32,958 nucleotides of DNA from Chloroflexota bacterium (GTDB lineage: Bacteria > Chloroflexota > Anaerolineae > Anaerolineales > UBA11858). A program made the translations under genes and the position numbers. The notes under the pieces were generated by a model that saw only the letters and a program-made list of their open reading frames with translations, made no database searches and was not told the origin of the DNA. Of the stretch, positions 1 to 6,786 are shown in pieces. Within the stretch, counting starts at the first letter, position 1. The number at the start of each line of letters is the position of its first letter. The DNA lies in the NCBI GenBank assembly GCA_018648225.1, contig JABGRQ010000112.1:1-32958 (forward strand), read 5' to 3'.

Positions 1-50
1 AGGGTGGCCTAACTGTTGGTGCCGGTGTCGTCACCAAGATCATTGAGTAG
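1..50 (+). CDS. tuf: Elongation factor Tu, C-terminal end (partial)
   Basis: Only the last 15 codons are present. They read GGLTVGAGVVTKIIE followed by TAG, which is the conserved final strand of bacterial EF-Tu. EF-Tu delivers aminoacyl-tRNA to the ribosome. The gene continues upstream of the window. The next gene, rpmG, starts 7 bases after the stop, so the two are very probably co-transcribed, as in many bacterial tuf-rpmG-secE-nusG clusters. Confidence 0.9.
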   Translation, partial: GGLTVGAGVVTKIIE

Positions 51-57
51 GTAAACT

Positions 58-225
58 ATGGCTGGCAAGAAAGGTGTTCGTCACGTTGTTACAATGGCTT
101 GCACAGATTGCAAGGAACGTAACTATATGACGGAAAAAAATCGTCGTAATGACTCCGGTCGCTTGGAGTTAAGCAAATACTGTCGCCGTTGCCGCAAACA
201 CACGCCGCATCGCGAAGTGAGATAG
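58..225 (+). CDS. rpmG: 50S ribosomal protein L33
   Basis: This 55-residue basic protein is too short for many gene finders but is clearly L33. It begins [18 protein letters not shown] and has two Cys-x2-Cys pairs (CTDC near residue 15, CRRC near residue 43), the zinc-ribbon form of L33. It belongs to the large ribosomal subunit near the E site. It follows tuf by 7 bases and precedes tRNA-Trp and secE, a widespread bacterial order. Its stop codon TAG is the first part of an 8-bp-period repeat that fills the gap to the tRNA. Confidence 0.93.
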   Translation: MAGKKGVRHVVTMACTDCKERNYMTEKNRRNDSGRLELSKYCRRCRKHTPHREVR

Positions 226-302
226 TAGTGTAGTTGGGTAGTTGAATAGTCAAGTAGTTTTCTGTTGAATTACAAAACTATCAAACTACCCAACTATTGA
301 AC
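223..302 (+). repeat. 8-bp-period repeat array between rpmG and tRNA-Trp
   Basis: From the rpmG stop codon to 302 the sequence divides into ten consecutive imperfect octamers. The first half has units such as TAGTTGGG, TAGTTGAA and TAGTCAAG. The second half has the complementary type, such as TATCAAAC, TACCCAAC and TATTGAAC. The two halves therefore pair: 232-243 is perfectly complementary to 284-295, and the stem extends imperfectly inward. In RNA this would give a long AU-rich hairpin just before the tRNA. There is no U-run, so it is not a typical terminator; it could act as a processing site. Confidence 0.75.
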
Positions 303-308
303 TAACAC

Positions 309-382
309 AGGCGAGTAGCTCAATTAGGTAGAGCAACGGTCTCCAAAACCGTAGGTTGTGGGTTCGATTCCTGCCTCGCCTG
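309..382 (+). tRNA. trnW: tRNA-Trp (anticodon CCA)
   Basis: A full cloverleaf folds by eye. The acceptor stem is 309-315 with 375-381. The D stem is 318-321 with 331-334. The anticodon stem is 336-340 with 348-352 around a 7-base loop (341-347) carrying CCA at 343-345. The T stem is 358-362 with 370-374 around TTCGATT. The discriminator base at 382 is G, as expected for bacterial tRNA-Trp. CC is encoded after it but no full CCA end. Position between rpmG and secE is typical. Confidence 0.96.
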
Positions 383-442
383 CCTGAGAAATCACGCCGT
401 CCCAATTGCGAGACGGCGTTTTCGCCGGAAAAGGAGAATTGT

Positions 443-655
443 GTGGCTAACAAGAAGAAACCAGCACGTAAAAACGCAATCACACGTTTTTACCGCGAAA
501 CAGTTGGCGAACTGCGTAAAGTAACCTGGCCCACTCGTCAGGAAGCAATCAATCTGACCATTGTAGTGCTCTTCGTAACATTTGGAATGAGCGCATTTTT
601 GGGTCTATTAGATTATTTGTTCTCCCGCCTTTTTGTTGTAATTCTCGGTTTATAA
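443..655 (+). CDS. secE: Preprotein translocase subunit SecE
   Basis: This 70-residue protein is the short SecE form. It has a Lys/Arg-rich N-terminus, the conserved amphipathic segment FYRETVGELRKVTWPTRQEA, and one C-terminal membrane helix (about residues 40-68). SecE clamps SecY in the translocon. The start is GTG at 443, with an AAGGAG ribosome site at 431-436, 6 bases upstream. The open frame extends further upstream but only across the tRNA. nusG follows after 9 bases. Confidence 0.95.
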   Translation: MANKKKPARKNAITRFYRETVGELRKVTWPTRQEAINLTIVVLFVTFGMSAFLGLLDYLFSRLFVVILGL

Positions 656-664
656 TCACCAGAA

Positions 665-1336
665 ATGAGTGCCATGCCTGAAAACGACCAGGAAAACCAG
701 ATTATCGAAGAAACAGAGGTAGATGAAGTCGCTGCCGACGTTGTGGCTGATCTTCCTGTTGAAGAGTCGCAGCCAGAACCTGCTTCCCCTAAATATGAGG
801 GCGAAGATGAGGAAGGCCGCGCCTGGTATGTTGTGCATTGCTACTCCGGTTATGAAAACAAAGTCCACCACAACCTGCTGCAACGTATCGAATCGATGGG
901 AATGCAGGACCGCATATTTGATGTGGTAGTACCAACCGAAGAAGAAATTGAAGTCAAAGAAGGCAAACGCCGTACCGTTGAACGCCGCGTATTCCCCGGC
1001 TATATCCTGGTCAATTTAGCGTTGACCGAGGAATCATGGTATGTTGTGCGGAATACCCCTGGGGTGACCGGCTTTGTTGGCATGGGGAATACTCCCATAC
1101 CGCTGCGTCCGGAAGAAGTGGCGCACATCGTCAAGCGCATGGAAGCCGATGCCCCGCGCATCAAGGTGACCTTCCGCATTGGTGAGCGTGTGCGGATTGT
1201 TGAAGGCCCCTTCAAAGATTTCCACGGTGCAGTTGCCGAGTTGGATATGGAACGCGCCAAAGTGCGCGTGATGGTGAATTTCTTTGGCCGCGAAACACCG
1301 GTCGAATTAGATTTCTTGCAAGTAGAAAAAATGTAA
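665..1336 (+). CDS. nusG: Transcription termination/antitermination factor NusG
   Basis: This 223-residue protein has an acidic, probably disordered N-terminal extension (about residues 1-50). The NGN domain follows, beginning at AWYVVHCYSGYENKV with FPGYILV and NTPGVTGFVG, then a C-terminal KOW domain (about 170-223, GERVRIVEGPFKDFHG). NusG binds RNA polymerase and links it to ribosomes or Rho. The acidic extension is longer than in E. coli NusG. ATG 665 is chosen; ATG 674 is the alternative. Neither has a convincing ribosome site. A TATAAT at 651-656, overlapping the secE stop, lies 8 bases before the start. Confidence 0.95.
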   Translation: MSAMPENDQENQIIEETEVDEVAADVVADLPVEESQPEPASPKYEGEDEEGRAWYVVHCYSGYENKVHHNLLQRIESMGMQDRIFDVVVPTEEEIEVKEGKRRTVERRVFPGYILVNLALTEESWYVVRNTPGVTGFVGMGNTPIPLRPEEVAHIVKRMEADAPRIKVTFRIGERVRIVEGPFKDFHGAVAELDMERAKVRVMVNFFGRETPVELDFLQVEKM

Positions 1337-1356
1337 AAGAAAGTTCAAGTAAAACC

Positions 1357-1392
1357 CTCGTGGGAGGATAGAAAACATCCGCTAACACCACC
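1357..1392 (+). promoter_or_regulatory. Candidate ribosomal protein L1 mRNA-binding site (before rplK)
   Basis: The nusG-rplK gap contains CTCGTGGGAGGAT, a loop, ATCCGCT, then CACCAC. GTGG (1360-1363) pairs with CCAC (1388-1391) and GGAT (1366-1369) pairs with ATCC (1377-1380), leaving an asymmetric internal loop. The layout and the GTGGGAGG...CCAC signature fit the widespread L1 autoregulatory site that mimics its 23S rRNA target. The AAGGAG of rplK begins just after the 3' strand, so L1 binding could block initiation. A second copy precedes rplA. Confidence 0.7.
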
Positions 1393-1404
1393 AAGGAGAA
1401 AAAC

Positions 1405-1830
1405 ATGGCAAAAAAATTAAAAGCAGTTGTAAAACTTCAAATTCACGCCGGAAAAGCGAACCCTGCGCCCCCGATTGGGCCTGCGTTGGCTTCGCATGGC
1501 ATCAACCTGATGCAATTTTGCAAAGAGTATAACGCCCGTACACAGAACCGCATGGGCGAAATTATTCCCGCAGAAATCAGCATTTTTTCCGATGCTTCTT
1601 TCAAATTTGTACTCAAAAGCCCTCCGGCGGCATCTTTGCTGATTAAAGCAGCCGGGATCCCGAAAGGCTCTGGCGTACCGAATCGTGAAAAGGTTGGTCA
1701 GGTTACCCGCGCCCAGGTGCGTGAGATCGCCGAAATCAAAATGCAAGACCTGAATGCGATCAACATTGAAGGCGCCATGCGCCAGATTGAAGGCACTGCC
1801 CGCAATATGGGCATTTTGGTAGTAGAGTAG
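1405..1830 (+). CDS. rplK: 50S ribosomal protein L11
   Basis: This 141-residue protein is full-length L11. The N-terminal domain starts [20 protein letters not shown] with the conserved proline-rich signature, followed by [15 protein letters not shown]. The C-terminal rRNA-binding domain carries [19 protein letters not shown] and ends [13 protein letters not shown]11 forms the GTPase-associated stalk base. ATG 1405 has AAGGAG 7 bases upstream. It is the first gene after a candidate L1 site, so its translation is probably under L1 feedback together with rplA. Confidence 0.97.
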   Translation: MAKKLKAVVKLQIHAGKANPAPPIGPALASHGINLMQFCKEYNARTQNRMGEIIPAEISIFSDASFKFVLKSPPAASLLIKAAGIPKGSGVPNREKVGQVTRAQVREIAEIKMQDLNAINIEGAMRQIEGTARNMGILVVE

Positions 1831-1832
1831 CT

Positions 1833-1868
1833 CTCGTGGGAGGATGTTTGCATCCGCTTGCACCACAA
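1833..1868 (+). promoter_or_regulatory. Second candidate L1 mRNA-binding site (before rplA)
   Basis: The rplK-rplA gap repeats the motif seen before rplK: CTCGTGGGAGGATG, a four-base loop, CATCCGCTTG, then CACCAC. GTGG (1836-1839) pairs with CCAC (1863-1866) and GGATG (1842-1846) with CATCC (1851-1855). The inner loop differs from the first copy while the stems are kept, which supports selection on structure. The rplA ribosome site AAAGGAG (1867-1873) directly adjoins the 3' strand. Confidence 0.7.
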
Positions 1869-1878
1869 AGGAGTCATC

Positions 1879-2598
1879 ATGGCTAAACATGGTAAAAAAT
1901 TTAATGCTGCATTTGAACAATTAGATCGTAACACGAACTACGATCCGGCCGAAGCGATCAAGCTTGCAAAGGAAATTGCTTATGCCAAGTTTGATGAAAC
2001 AGTCGAATTACACATCCGTCTTGGCGTTGACCCCCGTCACGCCGATCAGCAGGTTCGTGATGTTGTTGTACTCCCTCATGGGTTGGGTAAAACGATCCGT
2101 GTGCTGGTTTTTGCGCAGGGCGAAGACGCTACCATAGCACGCGAAGCCGGAGCTGATACAGTTGCAGATGATGAAGAAACCCTCAAGAAAATTCAAGATG
2201 GCTGGACCGAGTTTGATGTAGCCATTGCTACACCCGCGATGATGGGCAAAGTAGGCCGCCTGGGGCGAGTGCTTGGCCCTCGGGGGCTAATGCCCAGCCC
2301 CAAAGCAGGTACGGTTGTCCCCGGGGAGGACCTCCCCGGCGTAATTAACGAAGCCAAAGCCGGTCGTGTAGAATTCCGTGTGGATAAAACCGCAAATCTT
2401 CATGTACCGATTGGTAAAATTTCCTTTGAAGAAGATCAATTGAGAGACAATATGGCTGTACTGGTGCAGGCTGTTATGAAAGCCCGACCGGCGGCTACCA
2501 AAGGTGCCTACGTCCGTCGTATTACCCTGAGTTCTACAATGGGCCCTGGCATCCGCGTAGATGTGAACAAGGCCCGCCTGATGGAAGTGGACGCCTAG
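1879..2598 (+). CDS. rplA: 50S ribosomal protein L1
   Basis: This 239-residue protein matches bacterial L1 throughout: [26 protein letters not shown] at the start, the [17 protein letters not shown] segment, the hallmark [21 protein letters not shown], and a final [15 protein letters not shown]1 forms the mobile E-site stalk and is commonly the translational repressor of its own operon. ATG 1879 is used because AAAGGAG sits 5 bases upstream; the open frame reaches back into the leader hairpin. The 268 bases after it carry the L10 leader, a terminator and a palindromic element. Confidence 0.97.
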   Translation: MAKHGKKFNAAFEQLDRNTNYDPAEAIKLAKEIAYAKFDETVELHIRLGVDPRHADQQVRDVVVLPHGLGKTIRVLVFAQGEDATIAREAGADTVADDEETLKKIQDGWTEFDVAIATPAMMGKVGRLGRVLGPRGLMPSPKAGTVVPGEDLPGVINEAKAGRVEFRVDKTANLHVPIGKISFEEDQLRDNMAVLVQAVMKARPAATKGAYVRRITLSSTMGPGIRVDVNKARLMEVDA

Positions 2599-2618
2599 TT
2601 TATTAATTTTCATACTTT

Positions 2619-2670
2619 GCCAGAGACAGCAGGTGCCATGTGGCTTAATTCCCTGCCGAGGTGAGACTTT
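2619..2670 (+). ncRNA. L10 leader RNA (rplJ autoregulatory element)
   Basis: The segment has the conserved L10-leader features: AGAGACAGCAGGTGCC, a variable hairpin, then CCTGCCGAGGTG. GCAGG (2629-2633) pairs with CCTGC (2652-2656), and GCCA (2635-2638) with TGGC (2641-2644) inside it. The flanking AGAGAC and CGAGGTG strands form the kink-turn-like part recognised by L10(L12)4. The 3' strand 2657-2668 is also complementary to 2702-2714, the 5' arm of the next terminator, so the leader probably controls transcription attenuation. Confidence 0.85.
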
Positions 2671-2701
2671 CCCTGTATTGGGTTCCCTTTTTTGGGTATA
2701 G

Positions 2702-2740
2702 AGTCTTTACCTCGCGATGAGGTAAAGACTTTTATTTTCT
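2702..2740 (+). terminator. Rho-independent attenuator in the rplJ leader
   Basis: Perfect 12-bp arms, AGTCTTTACCTC (2702-2713) and GAGGTAAAGACT (2719-2730), surround a 5-base loop and are followed by a U-rich tract (TTTATTTTCT). The hairpin lies 32 bases after the L10 leader and 136 bases before the rplJ start. Its 5' arm competes for pairing with the 3' strand of the leader, which would act as antiterminator. Confidence 0.88.
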
Positions 2741-2838
2741 CGAACTAACCGAGAGTAAGGGTGTGCGCAGGGGCACGCCCCTGCGCACACCCTTACTCTC
2801 GGAATTTCTTCTGCAAAGGCTTTTGCCTGAGCAGATAC
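2733..2838 (+). mobile_element. Palindromic MITE-like element, copy 1 (left end degraded)
   Basis: The core is a perfect inverted repeat of 26 bp (2749-2774 with 2777-2802) separated by 2 bases. Its right flank, from GGAATT to GAGCAGATAC, aligns with the right end of the element at 24121-24242, and CTCGAAC (2740-2746) matches part of that element's left flank. AAGACTT occurs at 2725-2731 and again at 2839-2845, which could be a target duplication. The left terminal repeat is not recognisable. It is inserted between the L10 attenuator and rplJ and would be transcribed in the leader. Confidence 0.65.
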
Positions 2839-2866
2839 AAGACTTGTAAGAAAGGAGGACGTTTCT

Positions 2867-3403
2867 TTGGCTATTTCAAAGCAGAAAAAACAAGAAATAA
2901 TTGCTCAGTATGCCGATTGGATAGGGCGCAGCGGTGCTCTGGTGTTGACGAAATATATTGGTCTTACAGTGAGTGATCTCGACAAACTGCGTGCCGATAT
3001 ACGCGAAGCTGGTGGTGAATTTCATATTGTGAAAAACACCCTGGCAAAAATCGCGCTCGAACAAGCGGGTATGGAAATCAAGGAAGAAGATTTCCAGGGC
3101 GATACAGCCGTTGGATTTGCATTTCAAGATTCGCCAGGCCTGGCAAAAGCAATTGTTGACTTTGCCGACGAATCTGATTTTGTTGAAATCAAAATGGGCT
3201 ATCTCAATGGTCAGTTGGTTTCACCGGCTGAAATTATTGCTCTTGCGAAAGTGCCGCCACTGCCTGTGGTACGCGCTCAACTGTTGGGTACTTTGTCGGC
3301 TCCGGCATCCAAGCTCGCTCGTATTTTGGCCGAACCTGGACGTCAGATCGCTGGCGTGCTGAAAGCATATTCAGAAAAAGGCGCAGCCCCCGAAGCTGCC
3401 TGA
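2867..3403 (+). CDS. rplJ: 50S ribosomal protein L10
   Basis: This 178-residue protein is L10, the base of the L7/L12 stalk. It shows KQEIIAQYADWIGRSGALVLTKYIGLTVSDLDKLR, then GGEFHIVKNTLAKIAL, and a C-terminal helix that docks L12 dimers. The start is TTG at 2867: an AAAGGAGG ribosome site ends 8 bases before it, the encoded sequence begins AISKQKK as expected, and no in-frame ATG fits. Regulation is expected from the L10 leader and terminator upstream. rplL follows after 82 bases. Confidence 0.95.
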   Translation: MAISKQKKQEIIAQYADWIGRSGALVLTKYIGLTVSDLDKLRADIREAGGEFHIVKNTLAKIALEQAGMEIKEEDFQGDTAVGFAFQDSPGLAKAIVDFADESDFVEIKMGYLNGQLVSPAEIIALAKVPPLPVVRAQLLGTLSAPASKLARILAEPGRQIAGVLKAYSEKGAAPEAA

Positions 3404-3421
3404 AACTGGATCATAAATAAT

Positions 3422-3445
3422 AGAGTTTTGTCGCTGACAGACTCT
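3422..3445 (+). other. Stem-loop in the rplJ-rplL spacer
   Basis: AGAGT...TGTC (3422-3432) pairs with GACAGACTCT (3436-3445) around a GCT loop, with one bulged T and one G-T wobble. No U-run follows. It may be an RNA processing or translation-tuning site for rplL, which is needed in four or more copies per L10; that role is inference. Confidence 0.4.
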
Positions 3446-3485
3446 CAACTTGTAAATAAATAATAGGATTGTAAGGAGTTTTAAA

Positions 3486-3860
3486 ATGGCTGATTTGAAA
3501 AAAATCATGGAAGAACTGAGCGAACTAACTGTTCTCGAAGCTGCTGAACTGGTGAAGATGCTCGAAGAAGAATGGGGCGTTTCCGCCGCTGCGCCTGTTG
3601 CTATGGCCGCTGTTGGTGCTGCTGTCGCTGCTGAAGAAGTTGAAGAGAAAACCGAATTCGATGTAGTTCTCAAAGACGCTGGCCCCAAGAAAATTCAGGT
3701 TATCAAAGTGATCCGCCAGATCACCAGCCTTGGTCTTTCCGACTCGAAAGAGCTTGCTGAAACCGCCGATGCCAAAATTATGGAAGCTGTCAGCAAAGAA
3801 GCTGCTGAAGATGCCAAGGCTAAAATTGAAGAAGCCGGTGGCGTTGTTGAGCTTGCATAA
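3486..3860 (+). CDS. rplL: 50S ribosomal protein L7/L12
   Basis: This 124-residue protein has the usual three parts. An N-terminal dimerisation domain (about 1-35: [28 protein letters not shown]) is followed by an Ala/Val-rich hinge (about 36-56). The C-terminal domain begins [27 protein letters not shown] and ends GGVVELA. The usual GLGLKEAKDLVE stretch is [12 protein letters not shown] here, a mild divergence in the factor-binding helix. AAGGAG lies 6 bases upstream of ATG 3486. The gene ends the ribosomal block; rpoB does not follow. Confidence 0.96.
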   Translation: MADLKKIMEELSELTVLEAAELVKMLEEEWGVSAAAPVAMAAVGAAVAAEEVEEKTEFDVVLKDAGPKKIQVIKVIRQITSLGLSDSKELAETADAKIMEAVSKEAAEDAKAKIEEAGGVVELA

Positions 3861-3886
3861 TCAGGTTGTTGTTCCTGGACACCCTT

Positions 3887-3920
3887 AGGCCGCCAATTTT
3901 GGCGGCCTTTTTTCTTTTTT
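3887..3920 (+). terminator. Rho-independent terminator after rplL
   Basis: AGGCCGCC (3887-3894) pairs with GGCGGCCT (3901-3908) around AATTTT, followed by a T-tract interrupted once by C up to 3920. It separates the ribosomal operon from the two-component genes. Confidence 0.92.
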
Positions 3921-3927
3921 GTGCCTG

Positions 3928-3936
3928 TGGTATATT
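3928..3936 (+). promoter_or_regulatory. Extended -10 promoter for the two-component operon
   Basis: TGGTATATT fits an extended -10 (TGn plus TATAAT-like hexamer). It lies just after the rplL terminator and about 30 bases before the response regulator start. No good -35 is visible because the region upstream is the terminator T-tract. Confidence 0.45.
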
Positions 3937-3967
3937 TCGATAAAGACCCACATGACCGGAGGATGCA

Positions 3968-4648
3968 ATGACCGCTCGCATTTTAGTAATCGAAGACGAT
4001 GAAGGCATTCTTACCTTTTTGCGCCGCGGCCTGGCGTATGAAGGTTACGAAGTTTTTGATGCGACTGATGGAAAAACAGGCTTGTCAATCGCGCGCGATC
4101 ATCCGCCCGATCTGGTTGTGCTCGACTTGATGCTGCCCGGCATTGATGGCCTGGAAGTCTGTCGCCGCCTGCGAGCAGGTGGCGATGTGCCCATTATTAT
4201 CCTTACGGCTAAAGATGGCGTGAATGACCGGATCGTTGGCCTCGATATGGGGGCCGATGATTATATGGTCAAGCCCTTTGATCTCGATGAATTGCTGGCC
4301 CGTATCCGCGCCCTGATGCGCCGCTCTCAACCTTCCAGCCGCCCCAAAGTTTATCAATTTGCTGATCTATCTTTGGATACCGGCACGCGCCAGGCACACC
4401 GTGGCGAACAGATTATTACCCTCACCGCCAAAGAATACGAGTTACTTGAACTTTTTATGCGCCACCCGCGCCAGGTACTCACCCGCGATGTGATTTACGA
4501 TTCGGTTTGGGGTTATGATTTTGGCGGCGAGAGCAATATTATCGAAGTTTATGTGCGCTATTTGCGCCAAAAGCTGGAAGATACAGAAGCAGATCGTTTG
4601 ATCCACACTGTGCGCGGTGTGGGGTACGTACTGCGCAAAACCGACTAA
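3968..4648 (+). CDS. OmpR/PhoB-family response regulator
   Basis: This 226-residue protein has an N-terminal receiver domain (about 1-120) with acidic pair D10/D11, phosphoacceptor D53 (VVLDLMLPG), switch T80 and K102 (MVKPF). A C-terminal winged-helix domain follows (about 130-224: [34 protein letters not shown], with VRGVGYVLR at the end). It is a DNA-binding transcription regulator activated by phosphorylation. GGAGG lies 5 bases before ATG 3968. Its stop overlaps the kinase start by one base (TAATG), so the pair is translationally coupled. The stimulus and target genes are unknown. Confidence 0.95.
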   Translation: MTARILVIEDDEGILTFLRRGLAYEGYEVFDATDGKTGLSIARDHPPDLVVLDLMLPGIDGLEVCRRLRAGGDVPIIILTAKDGVNDRIVGLDMGADDYMVKPFDLDELLARIRALMRRSQPSSRPKVYQFADLSLDTGTRQAHRGEQIITLTAKEYELLELFMRHPRQVLTRDVIYDSVWGYDFGGESNIIEVYVRYLRQKLEDTEADRLIHTVRGVGYVLRKTD

Positions 4649-6039
4649 TGTCGCTACGCAGCCGTCTGACTCTGCTCTATACATCGTTGGTTGGGGGGAT
4701 ACTGCTTGTATTTGGCTTTGTCGTTTACCAATTGGTCAGCGTTAATTTGGTAGATCAAATAGACGAATTATTGGCAATCTCGGCCAACGATCTGATTGAA
4801 GGCACAGAACTGAATGCGGTTGGGGGTTTGGATATGATTTCCACGCCCGATGTTGAACTGGCGACCAATGTTTATTTTCAGCTATGGGCGCGCAACCAGG
4901 GTTTGAGTCTCGCTTCGGCCAGTATCAGCCACCTGCGCGAGCCAATGTCGCCCCTCGACTATCTTCCTGCTCAACCCGTCTATCGCACAACAACCATTGG
5001 GGGGGCACCTTTACGGGTGTTAAGCGTACCCCTTTCGGTGGGGAATCGCTTAATTGGCACGCTTCAGGTAGGGGCGAGTACGGCGATTGTGGAGGCTACG
5101 CAAAAAACATTGCTGACCGTATTGATTGCGGGGACAGTCGTCGCCATGGGGCTGGCTGCCCTGGCTGTTTCGTTGACCACCTATCAGGCGCTGGCCTCCC
5201 TGGAGCATGTAACCAATGTGGCGTTGCAAATTACCCGCGCCGATGATCTCTCGCGGCGTATCCCCTATCAGGGCCCGCCAGCCGATGAAGTTGGGCAGTT
5301 GATTGCAGCCTTCAATCAAACCCTGGGACGGCTAGAAAACCTCTTCAATATGCAGCGTCGCTTTGTGGCCGATGTGGGGCATGAACTGCGCACGCCGCTC
5401 ACTGTCATCAAGGGAAATATCAATCTGCTGCGACGCATGGGCTGTGCCGATGACGAATCTTTGCTGAGTATCGAGGGCGAAGTAGACCGTCTTACCCGCA
5501 TGATTGGCGATCTGCTGTTGCTGGCGCGTGTCGAATCGGGGAAACTGCCGCTTGACCAGAGCATCGTTGAGCTGGATGTCTTGCTGCTTGAGGTGCTGCA
5601 GCAGGCGCGTATGCTGGCGCAAGAACGCGTGAATGTGCGTTTGGGCGATTTCGATCAGGTGCAGGTGTGTGGTGATCGTGATCGACTTAAACAGGTGATT
5701 CTAAATCTCGTCGAAAATGCGATTAAATACACCCCGCGCGGTGGCGACGTACTTGTTGCATTGGAGAAATCAGACCAACAAGCCTGCCTGACGGTCTCGG
5801 ACACTGGCCCCGGCATCCCCCCAGAAGATCTCCCGCATATCTTCGAGCGTTTCTACCGCGCCGAAAAATCCCGCACGCGCAGCGGGGATGGCAAAGGCTT
5901 TGGTCTGGGCTTATCGATAGCCTATTGGATTGTGCGCCATCATGGGGGCGAAATTGAAGTGGAATCGAGCCTCGGTGAGGGAACTCGATTTGTGGTTTGG
6001 CTGCCCTTGCCCGAAGGTGAGTGCCAGCCAGAAAGATGA
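4648..6039 (+). CDS. Sensor histidine kinase (HAMP, HisKA, HATPase)
   Basis: This 463-residue membrane kinase is the partner of the preceding regulator. It has TM1 (about 8-30), an extracytoplasmic sensor region (31-153) with no recognised fold, TM2 (about 154-176), and HAMP (about 177-235). The HisKA H-box is DVGHELRTPLT with H245. An ATPase domain follows with the N-box LNLVENAIKYT, G1 box DTGPGIP and G2 box GFGLGL. All catalytic parts are intact. It ends 16 bases before the convergent minus-strand transglycosylase gene. Confidence 0.95.
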   Translation: MSLRSRLTLLYTSLVGGILLVFGFVVYQLVSVNLVDQIDELLAISANDLIEGTELNAVGGLDMISTPDVELATNVYFQLWARNQGLSLASASISHLREPMSPLDYLPAQPVYRTTTIGGAPLRVLSVPLSVGNRLIGTLQVGASTAIVEATQKTLLTVLIAGTVVAMGLAALAVSLTTYQALASLEHVTNVALQITRADDLSRRIPYQGPPADEVGQLIAAFNQTLGRLENLFNMQRRFVADVGHELRTPLTVIKGNINLLRRMGCADDESLLSIEGEVDRLTRMIGDLLLLARVESGKLPLDQSIVELDVLLLEVLQQARMLAQERVNVRLGDFDQVQVCGDRDRLKQVILNLVENAIKYTPRGGDVLVALEKSDQQACLTVSDTGPGIPPEDLPHIFERFYRAEKSRTRSGDGKGFGLGLSIAYWIVRHHGGEIEVESSLGEGTRFVVWLPLPEGECQPER

Positions 6040-6055
6040 GATTCCCCTCTAAGGC

Positions 6056-6751
6056 TTAGCGTCCCGCCGCCTGCGCGCACAAACTGGCCCCGCCGCGCCC
6101 CAGCCACTCATTTAACCGCTCACTTTGTGCTTTGCCCTGTTTGGCGTCTGCATAAATCCCTGTACCCCAATACACATACCGAATTGTCTCTGCGGGCCAA
6201 AAATATTCAGGGCGCATAGTCCCCATGATGCCGCCGTTGTAGCCTGCCAGCGCCAGGCGCTCATCGCCGCCGCGCGTATCCAGCGCGTTTTTCAGGTGCG
6301 CCAAACCTCGGAAGGCATTCGTTTCTGGGTCGTATGTATCCTCACCGAGCGAGAAATGATACGGCATCACCTGGAATAGCCCCATCGCCCCGGCATACGA
6401 AAGCGCCCGCGTATCTCCGCACGATTCAATCTGCATCACCGTAGCCGCCAAATTGGGGTCCAGGCCGTAGTGCTCGCTCCAGGCGGCAATTTCATCGCCC
6501 CAGCGTTGCACTTCGGGCGTAAAGAGGGGGGCAATCTTCCCGCTGTACATTGCTGTGTTTAGCGAACCATCGGCGGCAAGGGCAGTAATATCAATTTGCC
6601 CCAAGACAACCGTCATCAGCAGGCCCAGAATGAGCACAGTCAGCGGCGGCAAGGCCACGCCAAATGTGAGGCCAGTGAACCAAAGGCAGCCTCTGGATTT
6701 GTTTTCAGAGGCTGCCTGGCTATTGAAATGTTGAGTTGTGTGACGGGGCAT
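6056..6751 (-). CDS. Membrane-anchored lytic transglycosylase (SLT domain)
   Basis: This 231-residue protein has one N-terminal membrane segment (about residues 26-50) and a soluble goose-lysozyme/SLT-like domain (about 85-220). The likely catalytic glutamate is E109 in QIESCGDTRAL, followed by YAGAMGLFQVMPYHF and LALAGYNGG, the family signature. Such enzymes cleave peptidoglycan glycan strands. The 20-odd residues before the membrane segment contain an 11-bp inverted repeat (6685-6716), and no ribosome site is seen before ATG 6751, so the true start may lie further in. The upstream membrane-protein gene ends 35 bases away on the same strand, so co-transcription is likely. Confidence 0.85.
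   Translation of the reverse strand: MPRHTTQHFNSQAASENKSRGCLWFTGLTFGVALPPLTVLILGLLMTVVLGQIDITALAADGSLNTAMYSGKIAPLFTPEVQRWGDEIAAWSEHYGLDPNLAATVMQIESCGDTRALSYAGAMGLFQVMPYHFSLGEDTYDPETNAFRGLAHLKNALDTRGGDERLALAGYNGGIMGTMRPEYFWPAETIRYVYWGTGIYADAKQGKAQSERLNEWLGRGGASLCAQAAGR
6685..6716 (-). other. Inverted repeat in the 5' part of the transglycosylase gene
   Basis: GGCAGCCTCTG and CAGAGGCTGCC form perfect 11-bp arms separated by 10 bases. On the minus strand a short T-run follows (CCTTTGG). It could be a weak terminator or attenuator between the membrane-protein gene and the transglycosylase rather than ordinary coding sequence. Confidence 0.5.
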
Positions 6752-6786
6752 GGTGCGAAGAATCTGGCAGAGCGTAAAGGTTACGC

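Noticed and set aside
1417-1920. 167-codon open frame opposite rplK
   Set aside because: It is antisense to a conserved ribosomal protein gene and the product shows no recognisable domain.
2761-2976. Open frame starting within the copy 1 palindrome
   Set aside because: It reads through the hairpin into the rplJ start in another frame, has a low-complexity Cys/Arg-rich product and no ribosome site. The rplJ frame is clearly the coding one.
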